From Granulosicoccus sp947495035 (GTDB lineage: Bacteria; Pseudomonadota; Gammaproteobacteria; Granulosicoccales; Granulosicoccaceae), in NCBI RefSeq assembly GCF_050589605.1, contig NZ_JBNGOO010000012.1: a DNA stretch of 64,000 nt; one strand, 5' to 3'. Position numbers and translations under genes: made by a program. Positions 44,268 through 53,775 of the stretch are shown one piece after another (within the stretch, counting starts at the first letter, position 1; each line of letters opens with the position of its first letter). The notes beneath the pieces were generated by a model. It was given only the letters and a program-made list of their open reading frames with translations, was not told the origin of the DNA and ran no database searches.

Positions 44268-45372
44268 AGGCAGAGGCTTTCAGTACACCCCGCTGAATCT
44301 GGTCTTCCTCGATCGACTCGAACAAGGCCTTGAAATTGCCTTCTCCGAAACCGTCGTCACCCTTGCGCTGAATGAATTCGAAGAAGATCGGACCAATCAC
44401 CGTCTTCGAGAAAATCTGCAGCAGAATGCGCGTTGATCCGCCGTCCACTACACCTTCACCATCGATCAGGATGCCGTGTTTCTTCATCTTTTCGATGGGT
44501 TCTTCGTGATCCACCACTCTCTCGAATGATTTGTCATAGTAGATGGGTGGTGGGCCAGGCATGAACTCCATGCCCTTGTCGGCAATCCGGTCGGTTGCTG
44601 CATAGATATCATCAGTACCCACGGCGATGTGTTGAATGCCTTCGCCCTTGTACTCCTTCAGGTACTCCTCGATCTGACTGTTTTCATCGGCACTTTCATT
44701 GATCGGAATACGGATCTTGCCGCAAGGTGATGTCAGAGCGCGGCTGGTCAGCCCCGTCATCTTGCCCTTGATGTCGAAGAAACGGATTTCCCGGAAGTTG
44801 AAAGCCGTGGCATAGAACTGGTACCAGGTATCCATGTTGCCACGCATGACGTTGTGCGTCAGATGATCCAGATAGTAGAAGCCAGCGCCTGTGGGTTGCG
44901 GATCTCGTTCGCCCAGCCATTCGAACTCCTTGTCATAAGGTGAGCGACCCTGATCGTATTCCTCGACCAGATACAGCAGGGAACCGCCGATACCGATGAC
45001 CGCCGGCACGTCCAGGGTCTTGTCATCGCCGGTGTATTCCTCTGCGCCATAGTCCAGCGCACATTTCAGGGCGTGTTGGGCATCCACGACCCGCCAGGCC
45101 ATGGAGGGTGCGCAGGGGCCATGTTCCTCCACGAAGCGGGAAGCATGGGAGTCCTTCTCGCGATTGAGAATGTAGTTGACACGCCCCTGACGATACAGGG
45201 AGATATTCTTGCTCCTGTGCCTGGCGACTTCCAGATATCCCATCCTGTCAAACAGAGCTTCCAGCTCCGCCGGATCGCGATGGGCAAACTCGACGAACTC
45301 GAAGCCATCGGTGCCTGCGACATTGACATCGTCGATGGTGGCTTTGGGTGCATTGTGAGGGTAGGGGCCCAT
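44266..45372 (-). CDS. hppD: 4-hydroxyphenylpyruvate dioxygenase
   Basis: Converts 4-hydroxyphenylpyruvate to homogentisate in tyrosine degradation, using Fe(II). The chosen ATG (GGAG 9 bases upstream) gives 368 residues; an in-frame start 24 codons earlier is less likely. Two vicinal-oxygen-chelate halves are visible. Iron ligands lie in YLDHLTHNV, GIQHIAVGTDD and FFEFIQRKGDDGFGEGNF. No other tyrosine-catabolism gene (hmgA, fahA, maiA) is in the window. It is monocistronic. Confidence 0.96.
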   Translation of the reverse strand: MGPYPHNAPKATIDDVNVAGTDGFEFVEFAHRDPAELEALFDRMGYLEVARHRSKNISLYRQGRVNYILNREKDSHASRFVEEHGPCAPSMAWRVVDAQHALKCALDYGAEEYTGDDKTLDVPAVIGIGGSLLYLVEEYDQGRSPYDKEFEWLGERDPQPTGAGFYYLDHLTHNVMRGNMDTWYQFYATAFNFREIRFFDIKGKMTGLTSRALTSPCGKIRIPINESADENSQIEEYLKEYKGEGIQHIAVGTDDIYAATDRIADKGMEFMPGPPPIYYDKSFERVVDHEEPIEKMKKHGILIDGEGVVDGGSTRILLQIFSKTVIGPIFFEFIQRKGDDGFGEGNFKALFESIEEDQIQRGVLKASA

Positions 45373-45552
45373 GAGAGTCTCCAGTGTCCGCAGTCGTCTG
45401 ACTGTCTGTAAGGGCAGTATGGGAATGCTGCGGACAATATGCAAATATCTTGAGAAAAACGCGTGATATGTGCAAACAAGGAAATTCTACGACTATTCAG
45501 TATGAAAAATCGTTGTTCAATGCACGTGTTGTGCAGACCAAATTCAGGTTTT

Positions 45553-45903
45553 TCAGTTTTTTCCTGTCTGCGCTGCGAAGGCGTCCAGCAGCTCGGTAAC
45601 CAGAATGCCGTTGATGGTCATGCCTTGCAGATTGGCATTGCTGATACTGACGTTCGAGAAATTGATGTTGTCGAAACGCGCGTTCTGCAGATTGATATCG
45701 TGAAACCGGGCCTCGGACAGATTGACATCGTCGAACTCGGCGCGGCTCAGATTGGTATCGCGGAAGCTGGCATCACTCAATACGGCAAAGAACCGTGATT
45801 CACTGAGGTTGACGCCATCGAAGTTCGTCTGGCTCATGTTTGCCCGGGAGTAGGTCTGACCGTGCAGGTCGGGGCCGTCGAATGGGTCGCGTCTGTCGTT
45901 CAT
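45553..45903 (-). CDS. Pentapeptide-repeat protein
   Basis: A 116-residue protein with about 13 tandem pentapeptides of the A(D/N)LXX type, for example NFDGVNLSESRF, NLSRAEFDDVNLSEARF and NLQNARFDNINF, which should form a right-handed beta helix. There is no signal peptide or membrane helix, so it is cytoplasmic. Some members protect DNA gyrase by DNA mimicry; others have no known role, and nothing here distinguishes them. It follows the sugar ABC permease genes with a 63-base gap on the same strand. Confidence 0.87.
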   Translation of the reverse strand: MNDRRDPFDGPDLHGQTYSRANMSQTNFDGVNLSESRFFAVLSDASFRDTNLSRAEFDDVNLSEARFHDINLQNARFDNINFSNVSISNANLQGMTINGILVTELLDAFAAQTGKN

Positions 45904-45966
45904 TTGCGGGATCTTCCCTGGGTGTTGAAGGAACTGCAGTCGGCACTGCAGACGTGTTGGCCGGGC

Positions 45967-46860
45967 TCAACCCTTGACGGCACCCGCGGTCAGGCCGCTG
46001 ACGATCTGCCGCTGGAACAGCAGGATCAGGATGCAGAGCGGTGCAATGGAGGACACGGCCGCTGCCACAGCATACATGACCTCACCTTCGGACTGAGTCG
46101 TGCCCAGGAAGCTGGCAACTCTGGGGATCATGGTCTGGTTGTCCTGGCTCAGTAGAATCGAGGTCACCGTGAAGTCGTTGTAGGACAGCAGGAAGCTGAA
46201 CAGGCCCGTGGTGATGATGCCGGGCCACATCAGCGGGATGACGGTCAGTCGAAACGCCTGGAACTGGGTGCAACCGTCGATCATGGCGCTTTCATCGATC
46301 TCGCGTGGAATGTTCAGAAAGAACGCGTGCAGCATCCACAGGGTGAACGGTTGATTGATGGCCACGAGGACAATGATGCTGGTTGGCAGGTAGCCCCAGA
46401 TCTTCAATTCGAAGAAAGGTAGAAGATAGCCGGACACCAGAGTGATATGTGGCATGGCCCGAAATACCAGGGCTGCAATCAGCAGCCAGAAAGCGTAGCG
46501 GAACCCCGAGCGAGCCAGGGCGTAGGCACCGAGCAGACCGATACCCAGGGACAATACAACCACGGATACGGTGACGATCAGTGTATTCAGCGTCGCTTTC
46601 CAGAAGGCCTTCTCGATCCAGGCGCCGTAGTAGGCCGAACCGGAAAACGCGCTGCCGGTACGATCGATGGTGTTCGGGCCATGCAGGGCGTTTTTCCAGT
46701 CGGCAGGTGACAGAAAGTCCGCTTCCAGCTTGAACGAGCCCCACAGTGTCCAGGCAAAGGGAAAGGCGGCGACCAGTACCCACAGCAAGACCACTGTCAG
46801 CGACAGGAGACCCAGCGCCATGGAGCGGGAATTGAATGGTCTGTTCATCAGGGGCATCAC
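45967..46860 (-). CDS. Carbohydrate ABC transporter permease (MalG type)
   Basis: An inner-membrane permease of a CUT1 sugar importer, 297 residues, about six helices. The EAA loop reads IDESAMIDGCTQFQAFRLTVIPLMWPGI, with the conserved Glu-Ser-Ala and Gly. The first codon after the neighbouring stop is GTG; ATGs at 46857 and 46848 are alternative starts. It pairs with the MalF-type permease directly upstream. No ATPase gene is found in the cluster, so the partner must lie elsewhere or the importer shares an ATPase. Confidence 0.92.
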   Translation of the reverse strand: MMPLMNRPFNSRSMALGLLSLTVVLLWVLVAAFPFAWTLWGSFKLEADFLSPADWKNALHGPNTIDRTGSAFSGSAYYGAWIEKAFWKATLNTLIVTVSVVVLSLGIGLLGAYALARSGFRYAFWLLIAALVFRAMPHITLVSGYLLPFFELKIWGYLPTSIIVLVAINQPFTLWMLHAFFLNIPREIDESAMIDGCTQFQAFRLTVIPLMWPGIITTGLFSFLLSYNDFTVTSILLSQDNQTMIPRVASFLGTTQSEGEVMYAVAAAVSSIAPLCILILLFQRQIVSGLTAGAVKG

Positions 46861-47889
46861 TCAGACTTGCTGTCTGAAGTCGCGCCAGCTGCGTCGAAGC
46901 ATGGGAAGCAACAGGATGATGATGCCGATGATGGTCATCAGGGAGGTTGCCGACGCCGAACCGTACAAGGGGCTTTCCTGGCCGCGCAGATCACTGTAGA
47001 TCTGATAGCTCAGGGAGGTGGCATTGGCCTGGGCACTCAGACCGACAATCGGTTCGAAAACGCGAAAATTGTCCATCAACTGAACCAGCGCCACGAAGAT
47101 CGCCAACGGCATCAGGTGAGGAATGATGACATAGCGAACCCGCTGCAGGGCATGGGTACCATCGACTCGGGCAGAATCCAGTATGTCCTTCGGCACGGTC
47201 TGCAGACCGGCGAAGAAGATGATGAAGCTCAGTGGTATCGAGTGCCAGACACCGTAGACGAAGAGTGTCACCCAGGTCAGCACGGGAGAGGCTTTCAACG
47301 ACAGTTGCGGATCATCGAACAGCAGTTGCAGATTGGCGCCGATGATCCCCTTTGCATCGATCATCCAGAACAGGACCAGAGATCCGATCAGTGGCGTCAC
47401 GATCATGGGCAGCAGGGAAAAGAAGATCACCGGTCCACGCAGCAAGGCTGGCAACTGGTTGACGGCCAGGGCAATGATGAAGCCGAACACGATGACCAGC
47501 GGTGTGACGATGGCCGTGTAGGCAAGGGTGAAGCTCAATGCCTTGTAGAAGGGAAGATTGAGCAGCTGTCCGACAGCCTGTGACAGAGTGCTGCTCTGCT
47601 GCCAGATGGTGCCGATCTGCTCAATGGCCAGGTGGTTGGCATCAAGGTAGGTGCCCAAGCCATTGAATCTTCCCAGCGGCTGATCTTCCCGCAGCGTCTT
47701 CATGGCCTCGGCATCGACTTGCATTTCCAGGCGGCAGCCGAAGGGGCCACAGTTCTCTACCGCTTTCATGACCTGCTCATGCTCGACGAAGAGCGACTGC
47801 ACGGCCACCGAGATCAGTGGCAGTGCAATGAAGAGCAGCATGACGAGCATTGTCGGCAGCATGAACAACAGGAATTGCCGATGCCTCAT
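46861..47889 (-). CDS. Carbohydrate ABC transporter permease (MalF type)
   Basis: A 342-residue inner-membrane permease with about six helices and a large periplasmic loop after the first helix (about 35-115, containing ENCGPFGCRLEMQVD). The EAA-like loop reads DILDSARVDGTHALQRVRYVIIPHLM, matching the CUT1 family. The stop abuts the next permease gene with no intergenic base, so translation is coupled. It lies 51 bases after the solute-binding gene. Together they form a sugar or sugar-derivative importer. Confidence 0.93.
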   Translation of the reverse strand: MRHRQFLLFMLPTMLVMLLFIALPLISVAVQSLFVEHEQVMKAVENCGPFGCRLEMQVDAEAMKTLREDQPLGRFNGLGTYLDANHLAIEQIGTIWQQSSTLSQAVGQLLNLPFYKALSFTLAYTAIVTPLVIVFGFIIALAVNQLPALLRGPVIFFSLLPMIVTPLIGSLVLFWMIDAKGIIGANLQLLFDDPQLSLKASPVLTWVTLFVYGVWHSIPLSFIIFFAGLQTVPKDILDSARVDGTHALQRVRYVIIPHLMPLAIFVALVQLMDNFRVFEPIVGLSAQANATSLSYQIYSDLRGQESPLYGSASATSLMTIIGIIILLLPMLRRSWRDFRQQV

Positions 47890-47940
47890 TGTTCGAGTCG
47901 TGTCAGCTGGCAGCGTAATGCAAGTGTGCCAAGTGCATGG

Positions 47941-49188
47941 TCATTTCAGGTAGCCGGCTTCCGTGGCCGCTGCCCGGTAGGCCTGTGTGGCATCGGCCAG
48001 TGCCTGCTCGGCACTCTCCTTGCCTTGCAGGAATTCGATCAGGTTCTCGGACAGGGCGGTGTGCAGCAAGCCCATGTAGGGCAGCATGGGAAACGGTTCG
48101 GCTCCGGCCTCGACGGTCAGGAACGCACCGGTGGAGGCGGCCGTTGGCTGGTAGCCTGCAATCAACCAGACGGCTTGCTCTGCGGAAGTTTCCAGCAGTT
48201 CTGGTGAAATCGCATGCATCATGGCCTGAAATGATGCTTCAGCGTCTTCGTCCGAGATGTTGCGGGCGATCGTGAAGCCCACCCACCAGAGATAGCTGGC
48301 GGGTGTGGTGCCACCGGCAACCGTGGGTGCAGCGCCGAAGGCCGAGTTGGCGATGACCTCGGGCGCAGAGCTGCCCTCCGGATCGATGATGCCACCGGGG
48401 CGAGAGCTCCAGCCATTGTAGATGGCCAGTTCTCCGGCGGCCCAGCGACGTGAGACTTCATTGGTATCGAAAGTCGCGAACTCCGGGCTCATGTATTCGG
48501 ACAGCTCCTTGAGCATGTTCAGCGTCCTGACACCCTCTTCACTGTCAATGCGGGGTTCAGCGGAATTGTCCTTGAACAGTTCACCACCGAAACCCTGGTA
48601 CATGTTCAGGAACTCGGTGCCCAGATCCCAGCCGGGTTTCAGGTTCAGTGCCAGTGGATATTCCTTGATGCCCTGTTCACGCAGAGCTGCAGCCACTGTC
48701 AGAACTTCCTCATAGCTCTCTGGTGGTTCGACCCCGGCTGCCTCGAGCAAGTCCTTGCGGTACCACAGATGCTGGGTATTGACCATGAAGGCAATGGCCA
48801 TGACCTTGCCATCGATCCGGATCAGCTGATGGTCCTGCAATGCGGGTCTGAACTTGTCGATGAGCGCATCGAGCGGCCGTACCAGATCCTCATTGAGCAA
48901 TGGCGGCAGGGAATTGTTCGGCACAATGGCAACGGTATAGGTGGCAGGCTCGGCACTCAGTGCCGGGACCTGGATGTTCTTGTGCTCTGCGGTCTGGTTC
49001 GTGGTGATCTGTACGGTGTCGCTGGCGCATGCCACGGCTCTGTCGGCAACGACATGCATAGCTTCGAAATCGTCGGACAGTATGCTGACTCTGCCCTTGT
49101 CGATGCCGCAGTCAGCCTGCGCCGAGGCCAGGCTCATGGTGCCGAGCAGAAGGCTGGCTGCGGCGGTGGATTTCAACAGGTGCTTCAT
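47941..49188 (-). CDS. Extracellular sugar-binding protein of an ABC transporter
   Basis: A 415-residue periplasmic solute-binding protein of the SBP_bac_1 group. The chosen ATG directly starts a Sec signal (MKHLLKSTAAASLLLGTMSLASAQA). Family patterns are AIAFMVNTQHLWYRKDLLEAAGV and ELFKDNSAEPRIDSEEGVRTLNML, with ASYLWWVGFTIARNISDEDAE toward the C-terminus. Two cysteines (mature N-terminus and CASD) may form a disulfide. It is the first gene of the importer operon. The substrate is not determinable, although the neighbouring hexuronate isomerase hints at a uronate or oligouronide. Confidence 0.92.
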   Translation of the reverse strand: MKHLLKSTAAASLLLGTMSLASAQADCGIDKGRVSILSDDFEAMHVVADRAVACASDTVQITTNQTAEHKNIQVPALSAEPATYTVAIVPNNSLPPLLNEDLVRPLDALIDKFRPALQDHQLIRIDGKVMAIAFMVNTQHLWYRKDLLEAAGVEPPESYEEVLTVAAALREQGIKEYPLALNLKPGWDLGTEFLNMYQGFGGELFKDNSAEPRIDSEEGVRTLNMLKELSEYMSPEFATFDTNEVSRRWAAGELAIYNGWSSRPGGIIDPEGSSAPEVIANSAFGAAPTVAGGTTPASYLWWVGFTIARNISDEDAEASFQAMMHAISPELLETSAEQAVWLIAGYQPTAASTGAFLTVEAGAEPFPMLPYMGLLHTALSENLIEFLQGKESAEQALADATQAYRAAATEAGYLK

Positions 49189-49302
49189 GGGGTTCTCTGG
49201 GAATGGTGCGTGCGAGGCAGGTGCTGTGCCCCGTCTGCCCTCGTACGCCGGGTTGCGACACAAGCGCAGGATTCGTCGGTGAGAGGGCTGCTTACAGAAC
49301 AG

Positions 49303-50256
49303 TCAGCTGGCGGATCTGTCCATGCGGCGCAGAGGTTTCGGAATCGAGAAGGTGATCGTCTCGCGTATGCCATCGTACTCGACAGCAGGCTGCCCGCCTT
49401 CTGCACGCAGTCGCTCGATCACCTCGTTGACCAGAATCTCGGGAGCTGATGCACCAGCGGTGACCCCGACGCTCTGTTTGCCGGCCAGCCAACGGCTGTC
49501 GATATCCACTGCTCGGGTGATCAGGCGTGATTCGACGCCTGCACGTTCTCCGAGTTCTGCCAATCGGTTGGAATTGGAGCTGTTGCTCGCCCCGACGACC
49601 AGCAGCAGATCGACCTCTTCGCACAGCTTCTTGACAGCATCCTGGCGGTTCTGCGTGGCGTAGCAGATATCATCGCGATTCGGTGCGGCAATGGCGGGAA
49701 AGCGCTTGCGCAGGGCATCGATGACATCCTGGGTATCATCCACGGACAAGGTCGTCTGTGACACGAATGCCAGGCCTTCCGGGTCCCTGATTTCCAGTGT
49801 CTCGACATCCGACGGCTTTTCCACCAGGATGATGCGGCCACCATTGCTGGTGTCATAACGTCCCATGGTGCCTTCCACTTCAGGGTGTCCGGCGTGACCG
49901 ATCAGGATGACTTCCTTGCCCTGACGTGCGTATTTCACGACTTCCAGGTGAACTTTGGTGACCAGCGGGCAGGTGGCATCGAACACCTGCAAACCCCGTC
50001 CATGCGCCGCGCTTTCCACGGCATGTGAAACGCCATGGGCACTGAAGATGACTGTCGCATTGTCCGGTACTTCATCCAGTTCCTCGACGAACACCGCGCC
50101 CTTGTCCCGTAGGCCATCAACCACGTACTTGTTGTGCACGACTTCGTGACGCACGTAGATGGGCGCCCCGTGAATCTCGATGGCGCGCTCGACGATTTCG
50201 ATGGCGCGGTCAACACCGGCACAGAAGCCGCGTGGATTGGCGAGTAGAATTTTCAT
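49303..50256 (-). CDS. ispH: 4-hydroxy-3-methylbut-2-enyl diphosphate reductase
   Basis: The last step of the MEP isoprenoid pathway, yielding IPP and DMAPP. The ATG preceded by AGGA gives 317 residues; a TTG three codons earlier is not favoured. The three [4Fe-4S]-binding cysteines lie in RGFCAGVDRAIE (Cys12), DATCPLVTKVH and DDICYATQNRQ. Substrate-binding motifs VRHEVVHNKYVV, GHAGHPEVEG and GASNSSNSNRL are complete. It lies downstream of lspA; the frequently intervening fkpB gene is absent. Confidence 0.97.
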   Translation of the reverse strand: MKILLANPRGFCAGVDRAIEIVERAIEIHGAPIYVRHEVVHNKYVVDGLRDKGAVFVEELDEVPDNATVIFSAHGVSHAVESAAHGRGLQVFDATCPLVTKVHLEVVKYARQGKEVILIGHAGHPEVEGTMGRYDTSNGGRIILVEKPSDVETLEIRDPEGLAFVSQTTLSVDDTQDVIDALRKRFPAIAAPNRDDICYATQNRQDAVKKLCEEVDLLLVVGASNSSNSNRLAELGERAGVESRLITRAVDIDSRWLAGKQSVGVTAGASAPEILVNEVIERLRAEGGQPAVEYDGIRETITFSIPKPLRRMDRSAS

Positions 50257-50391
50257 GGTAGTCAATCCTGGTTAATGGGGCTGAACCCGGCCGCGCTGTA
50301 ACGGCTGCAGTCTCTGCCAGCCTGCGCTGATTCCGGCGACCGGTCCTGTGTTCGAACTGGTCGTGCGATCATCCGTCAACAGCGCCCTGAA

Positions 50392-50895
50392 TCAGGACGC
50401 CGGCTTGTCTTCGTGCTTTTCGGCTGTCGGGTCGTTCTTCTCGAACAGGGTCAGACACAGCAGCAGCACCGTACCGCAGCTTATGGCGGCATCGGCAATA
50501 TTGAAAGAGGGGAAGTAGCTGGTATTCCAGTACACCTGAATGAAATCCACGACATAGCCGTAAACGGCACGATCGATCAGGTTACCGACTGCCCCACCCA
50601 GAATCAGGGCGATGGCAACACTCAGCCAGCGCTCTGCCCGTGTCATGCGAAACAGCCAGACGCACAGCACGATGCTGACGACCAGGCTGATGGCTGTGAA
50701 GAACCAGCGCTGCCAGCCTCCCTCGTTATCCAGAAAACTGAAGGCAGCACCGTAATTGTAAGCCTTGGTGATGTTGAAGAAACCGGTCACCGGAATCTGT
50801 TGATACATCTCCAGCGAGCGATCCGCCCAGATCTTGGTGATCTGATCGAGTATCACGATCAGAATCACGATGCCATAGCGCAATGCGTGAGACAT
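50392..50895 (-). CDS. lspA: Lipoprotein signal peptidase II
   Basis: Cleaves prolipoprotein signal peptides after lipidation. The ATG used starts MSHALRYGIVILIVILDQITK and gives 167 residues with four membrane helices. Catalytic aspartates lie in GAVGNLIDRAVYGYVVDFI and FPSFNIADAAIS; the conserved KAYNYGAAFSFL is present. The start lies 2 bases after the ileS stop. The window itself encodes lipoproteins (TlpA-like, Ig-like) that depend on it. Confidence 0.97.
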   Translation of the reverse strand: MSHALRYGIVILIVILDQITKIWADRSLEMYQQIPVTGFFNITKAYNYGAAFSFLDNEGGWQRWFFTAISLVVSIVLCVWLFRMTRAERWLSVAIALILGGAVGNLIDRAVYGYVVDFIQVYWNTSYFPSFNIADAAISCGTVLLLCLTLFEKNDPTAEKHEDKPAS

Positions 50896-50897
50896 GA

Positions 50898-53732
50898 TCA
50901 GGCAATGGATCGCTGTTCGCCGCTGCCGTGTACATTGCTGATGCAACGACCGCAGACGTCCGGATGCTCGCTGTCAGTACCGACATCCTCTCGCAGATGC
51001 CAGCATCGAACGCATTTCTCACCGCTCGCCTTGCTGGTCTGTACGGCAAATTCCAGTCCGCTGGCGCTGTGCATTTCTGCCTCCGCCGGTTTCTGGTCCA
51101 GGGATTCCACTGCCGCTGTCGATGTGATGAACACGAAGCGCAGTTCATCACCCAGTCTGGCCAGAATCTGCGCCAGCGCATCGGAGGCATAGACGGTCAC
51201 ACTGGCCTCCAGAGCGCCGCCGATGGTACCTGCGCTTCTGAGGTTTTCCAGTGACTTGGACACTGCTTCACGTACCTGGGTCACTGCCTGCCAATCAGCC
51301 CGACTCAGCAGGGCGTCATCGTCCAGAGCCGGCAATGTCTCGAGGTAGGTCTGGGTGAATGGCGTCGGTGAGCGCGTACTGCGATCGGTTTCCGACTGTT
51401 CGCGCAGATGCTGCCAGATTTCATCGGCCGTGAAACTCAGAACCGGTGTGATCCAGCGTACCAGGGCATCGGTGATCTGGTACATGGCTGTTTGCGCCGA
51501 GCGACGGCCGAGGCTGTCGGCGGGCATGGTGTACTGGCGGTCCTTGATGATGTCGAGATAGAAGCTCGACATGTCGACTGCACAGAAATGGTGAATGGTC
51601 TGGTACACCGTATGGAACTGATAGGCCTCGTAGGCTTCATGAACCGTGCTCTGTGTGCGCAGGGCGCAATCCACGGCCCAGCGATCCAGCGCCAGCATGT
51701 CTTCGGGCGCAACCGTATGCAGGTCGGGGTCGAAGTCATCGATGGCACTGAGCAGGTAGCGGGCGGTGTTGCGGATGCGGCGATAGGCATCGGCCATGCG
51801 ATCCAGGATCTCGTTGGATACCGTCATTTCACCGCGATAGTCGGTCGAACTGACCCACAGACGCACGATGTCGGCACCGAGGGTTTTCAGCAGCTTCTGC
51901 GGAGCGATGATGTTACCCAGGGACTTGGACATCTTGCGACCCTGCTGGTCCACCGTGAAGCCGTGAGTCAGTACCTGGCGATACGGGGCATGGCGATTGA
52001 TGGCAACGCTCGTCAGTATCGAGGAATGGAACCAGCCACGATGCTGGTCAGAGCCTTCCAGATAGATATCGGCCGGATAGCTCAGTTTCTCGTCCTGTTG
52101 CAGGACATGCATCCAGGAGGTGCCGGAGTCGAACCAGACATCCAGCACATCCGTCACCTTGTCATAGTCATTGGCATCGTCGCCCAGCAACTCGGCTGGA
52201 TCGAGATCGAACCAGGCCTGAATGCCCTGTTCGGCAATGCGCTGTGCCGCCCTCTCCACCAGAGCCGTGGTGTCCGGGTGCAGTTCACCGGTTTCCTTGT
52301 GCAGGAACAGCGTGATGGGCACCCCCCAGTAGCGTTGACGCGAAATGCACCAATCGGGGCGGCCGGCAATCATGCCATGAATGCGTGACTGGCCCCAGTC
52401 AGGGATCCATTTCACCTTGTCGATTTCGGCCAGGGTGTCGCGCCGCAGGCCTTCGGTGTCCATGCCGATGAACCACTGCGGCGTGGCGCGGTAGATGATG
52501 GGGGTCTTGGTGCGCCAGCAGTAGGGGTAGCTGTGCTGATACTTTTCATGTTTGATCAGACGGCCGCGGCTCTCCAGTTCCTCGATCATGTGAGCGTCCA
52601 CTTTCATGACATGCTCGCCACCGAACAGCTCGACGTGGTCTCGAAAGACGCCGTGATCATTGACGTAATCCAGCAGACCCAGGCCATGGGCCTTGGCGGC
52701 GTAGAAGTCGTCGACGCCGTGATCCGGCGCCGTATGCACGGCACCGGTGCCGGCATCGGTCGTCACGTAGTCACCCATGATGAGCAGGGAATCGCGTTCA
52801 TACAGCGGGTGCTTGAACAACTGCCCCTTGAGTGATTCACCTGCAGCGGTGGCCACCGTGCTGTAATCGCTGAACCCGTAACGTGCCATGACATCATCGA
52901 CCATGGCCTCGGCCATGATCAGGCGCTCGCCATTGACGGCCACCAGCGCATATTGCAGCTCGGGGTGCAGCGTGATGGCGAGATTGCCCGGGATGGTCCA
53001 TGGCGTGGTGGTCCAGATGACGATATTGACCTCGCTGCCATCATCCTCGGCGCCGAAGATGTTCAGCACGGCTGCCTGGTCGCGCGGGGCGAAACGCACA
53101 TCGATGGCGGTGGAGGTCTTGTCCTCGTACTCGATCTCGGCCTCGGCAACGGCGGAATGCGCACCCCAGCTCCAGTAGACCGGTTTGGTGCCCTTGTAGA
53201 CATGCCCGGCTTCGATGATCTTGCCCAGCGCTCTCACGATGTTTGCCTCATTGGCAAAGTTCATGGTCAGATAAGGCGCCTGCCACTCACCCAGAATGCC
53301 CAGGCGCTGGAATTCCGTGCTCTGGTTGGCAATCTGTTCGCTGGCGTATTCCCGACAGCGTGCGCGAAACTCGGCTTCGGTGACATTGCCGCCGGGTTTG
53401 CCGATCAGCCCTTCCACCTTGTTCTCGATGGGCAGACCGTGGCAATCCCAGCCCGGCACATAGGGCGAATCGAAACCGGCGAGCTGCTTGGACTTCACGA
53501 TCATGTCCTTGATGACCTTGTTGACCACATGGCCGATATGAATATCGCCGTTGGCGTAGGGAGGTCCGTCATGCAGAATGAACTTCGGGCGGCCCGCCGA
53601 GTGCTCGCGAATGTGCTGGTACAGGTCCTGCTCGTTCCAGCGCGCCAGCATTTCCGGCTCGCGTTTGGCCAGATTGCCCCGCATGGGGAAATCGGTCTTG
53701 GGCAGGTTCAGCGTCTTTTTGTAATCGGTCAC
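50898..53732 (-). CDS. ileS: Isoleucyl-tRNA synthetase
   Basis: Charges tRNA-Ile, with an editing (CP1) domain that removes valine. It is 944 residues, the normal bacterial size. HIGH is at residues 65-68 (GDIHIGHVVNK), the editing domain contains VIWTTTPWTIPGNLAI and TGAVHTAPDHGVDDF, and KMSKS is in GRKMSKSLGNIIAPQ. The C-terminal zinc knuckle has CVRCWHLREDVG followed by CGRC. The order ribF-ileS-lspA-ispH is a conserved proteobacterial housekeeping operon. Confidence 0.98.
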   Translation of the reverse strand: MTDYKKTLNLPKTDFPMRGNLAKREPEMLARWNEQDLYQHIREHSAGRPKFILHDGPPYANGDIHIGHVVNKVIKDMIVKSKQLAGFDSPYVPGWDCHGLPIENKVEGLIGKPGGNVTEAEFRARCREYASEQIANQSTEFQRLGILGEWQAPYLTMNFANEANIVRALGKIIEAGHVYKGTKPVYWSWGAHSAVAEAEIEYEDKTSTAIDVRFAPRDQAAVLNIFGAEDDGSEVNIVIWTTTPWTIPGNLAITLHPELQYALVAVNGERLIMAEAMVDDVMARYGFSDYSTVATAAGESLKGQLFKHPLYERDSLLIMGDYVTTDAGTGAVHTAPDHGVDDFYAAKAHGLGLLDYVNDHGVFRDHVELFGGEHVMKVDAHMIEELESRGRLIKHEKYQHSYPYCWRTKTPIIYRATPQWFIGMDTEGLRRDTLAEIDKVKWIPDWGQSRIHGMIAGRPDWCISRQRYWGVPITLFLHKETGELHPDTTALVERAAQRIAEQGIQAWFDLDPAELLGDDANDYDKVTDVLDVWFDSGTSWMHVLQQDEKLSYPADIYLEGSDQHRGWFHSSILTSVAINRHAPYRQVLTHGFTVDQQGRKMSKSLGNIIAPQKLLKTLGADIVRLWVSSTDYRGEMTVSNEILDRMADAYRRIRNTARYLLSAIDDFDPDLHTVAPEDMLALDRWAVDCALRTQSTVHEAYEAYQFHTVYQTIHHFCAVDMSSFYLDIIKDRQYTMPADSLGRRSAQTAMYQITDALVRWITPVLSFTADEIWQHLREQSETDRSTRSPTPFTQTYLETLPALDDDALLSRADWQAVTQVREAVSKSLENLRSAGTIGGALEASVTVYASDALAQILARLGDELRFVFITSTAAVESLDQKPAEAEMHSASGLEFAVQTSKASGEKCVRCWHLREDVGTDSEHPDVCGRCISNVHGSGEQRSIA

Positions 53733-53775
53733 GTGTGTCTTGCTTCGTCAGTCGTACAAAGTGGGTCAGTGTAAG

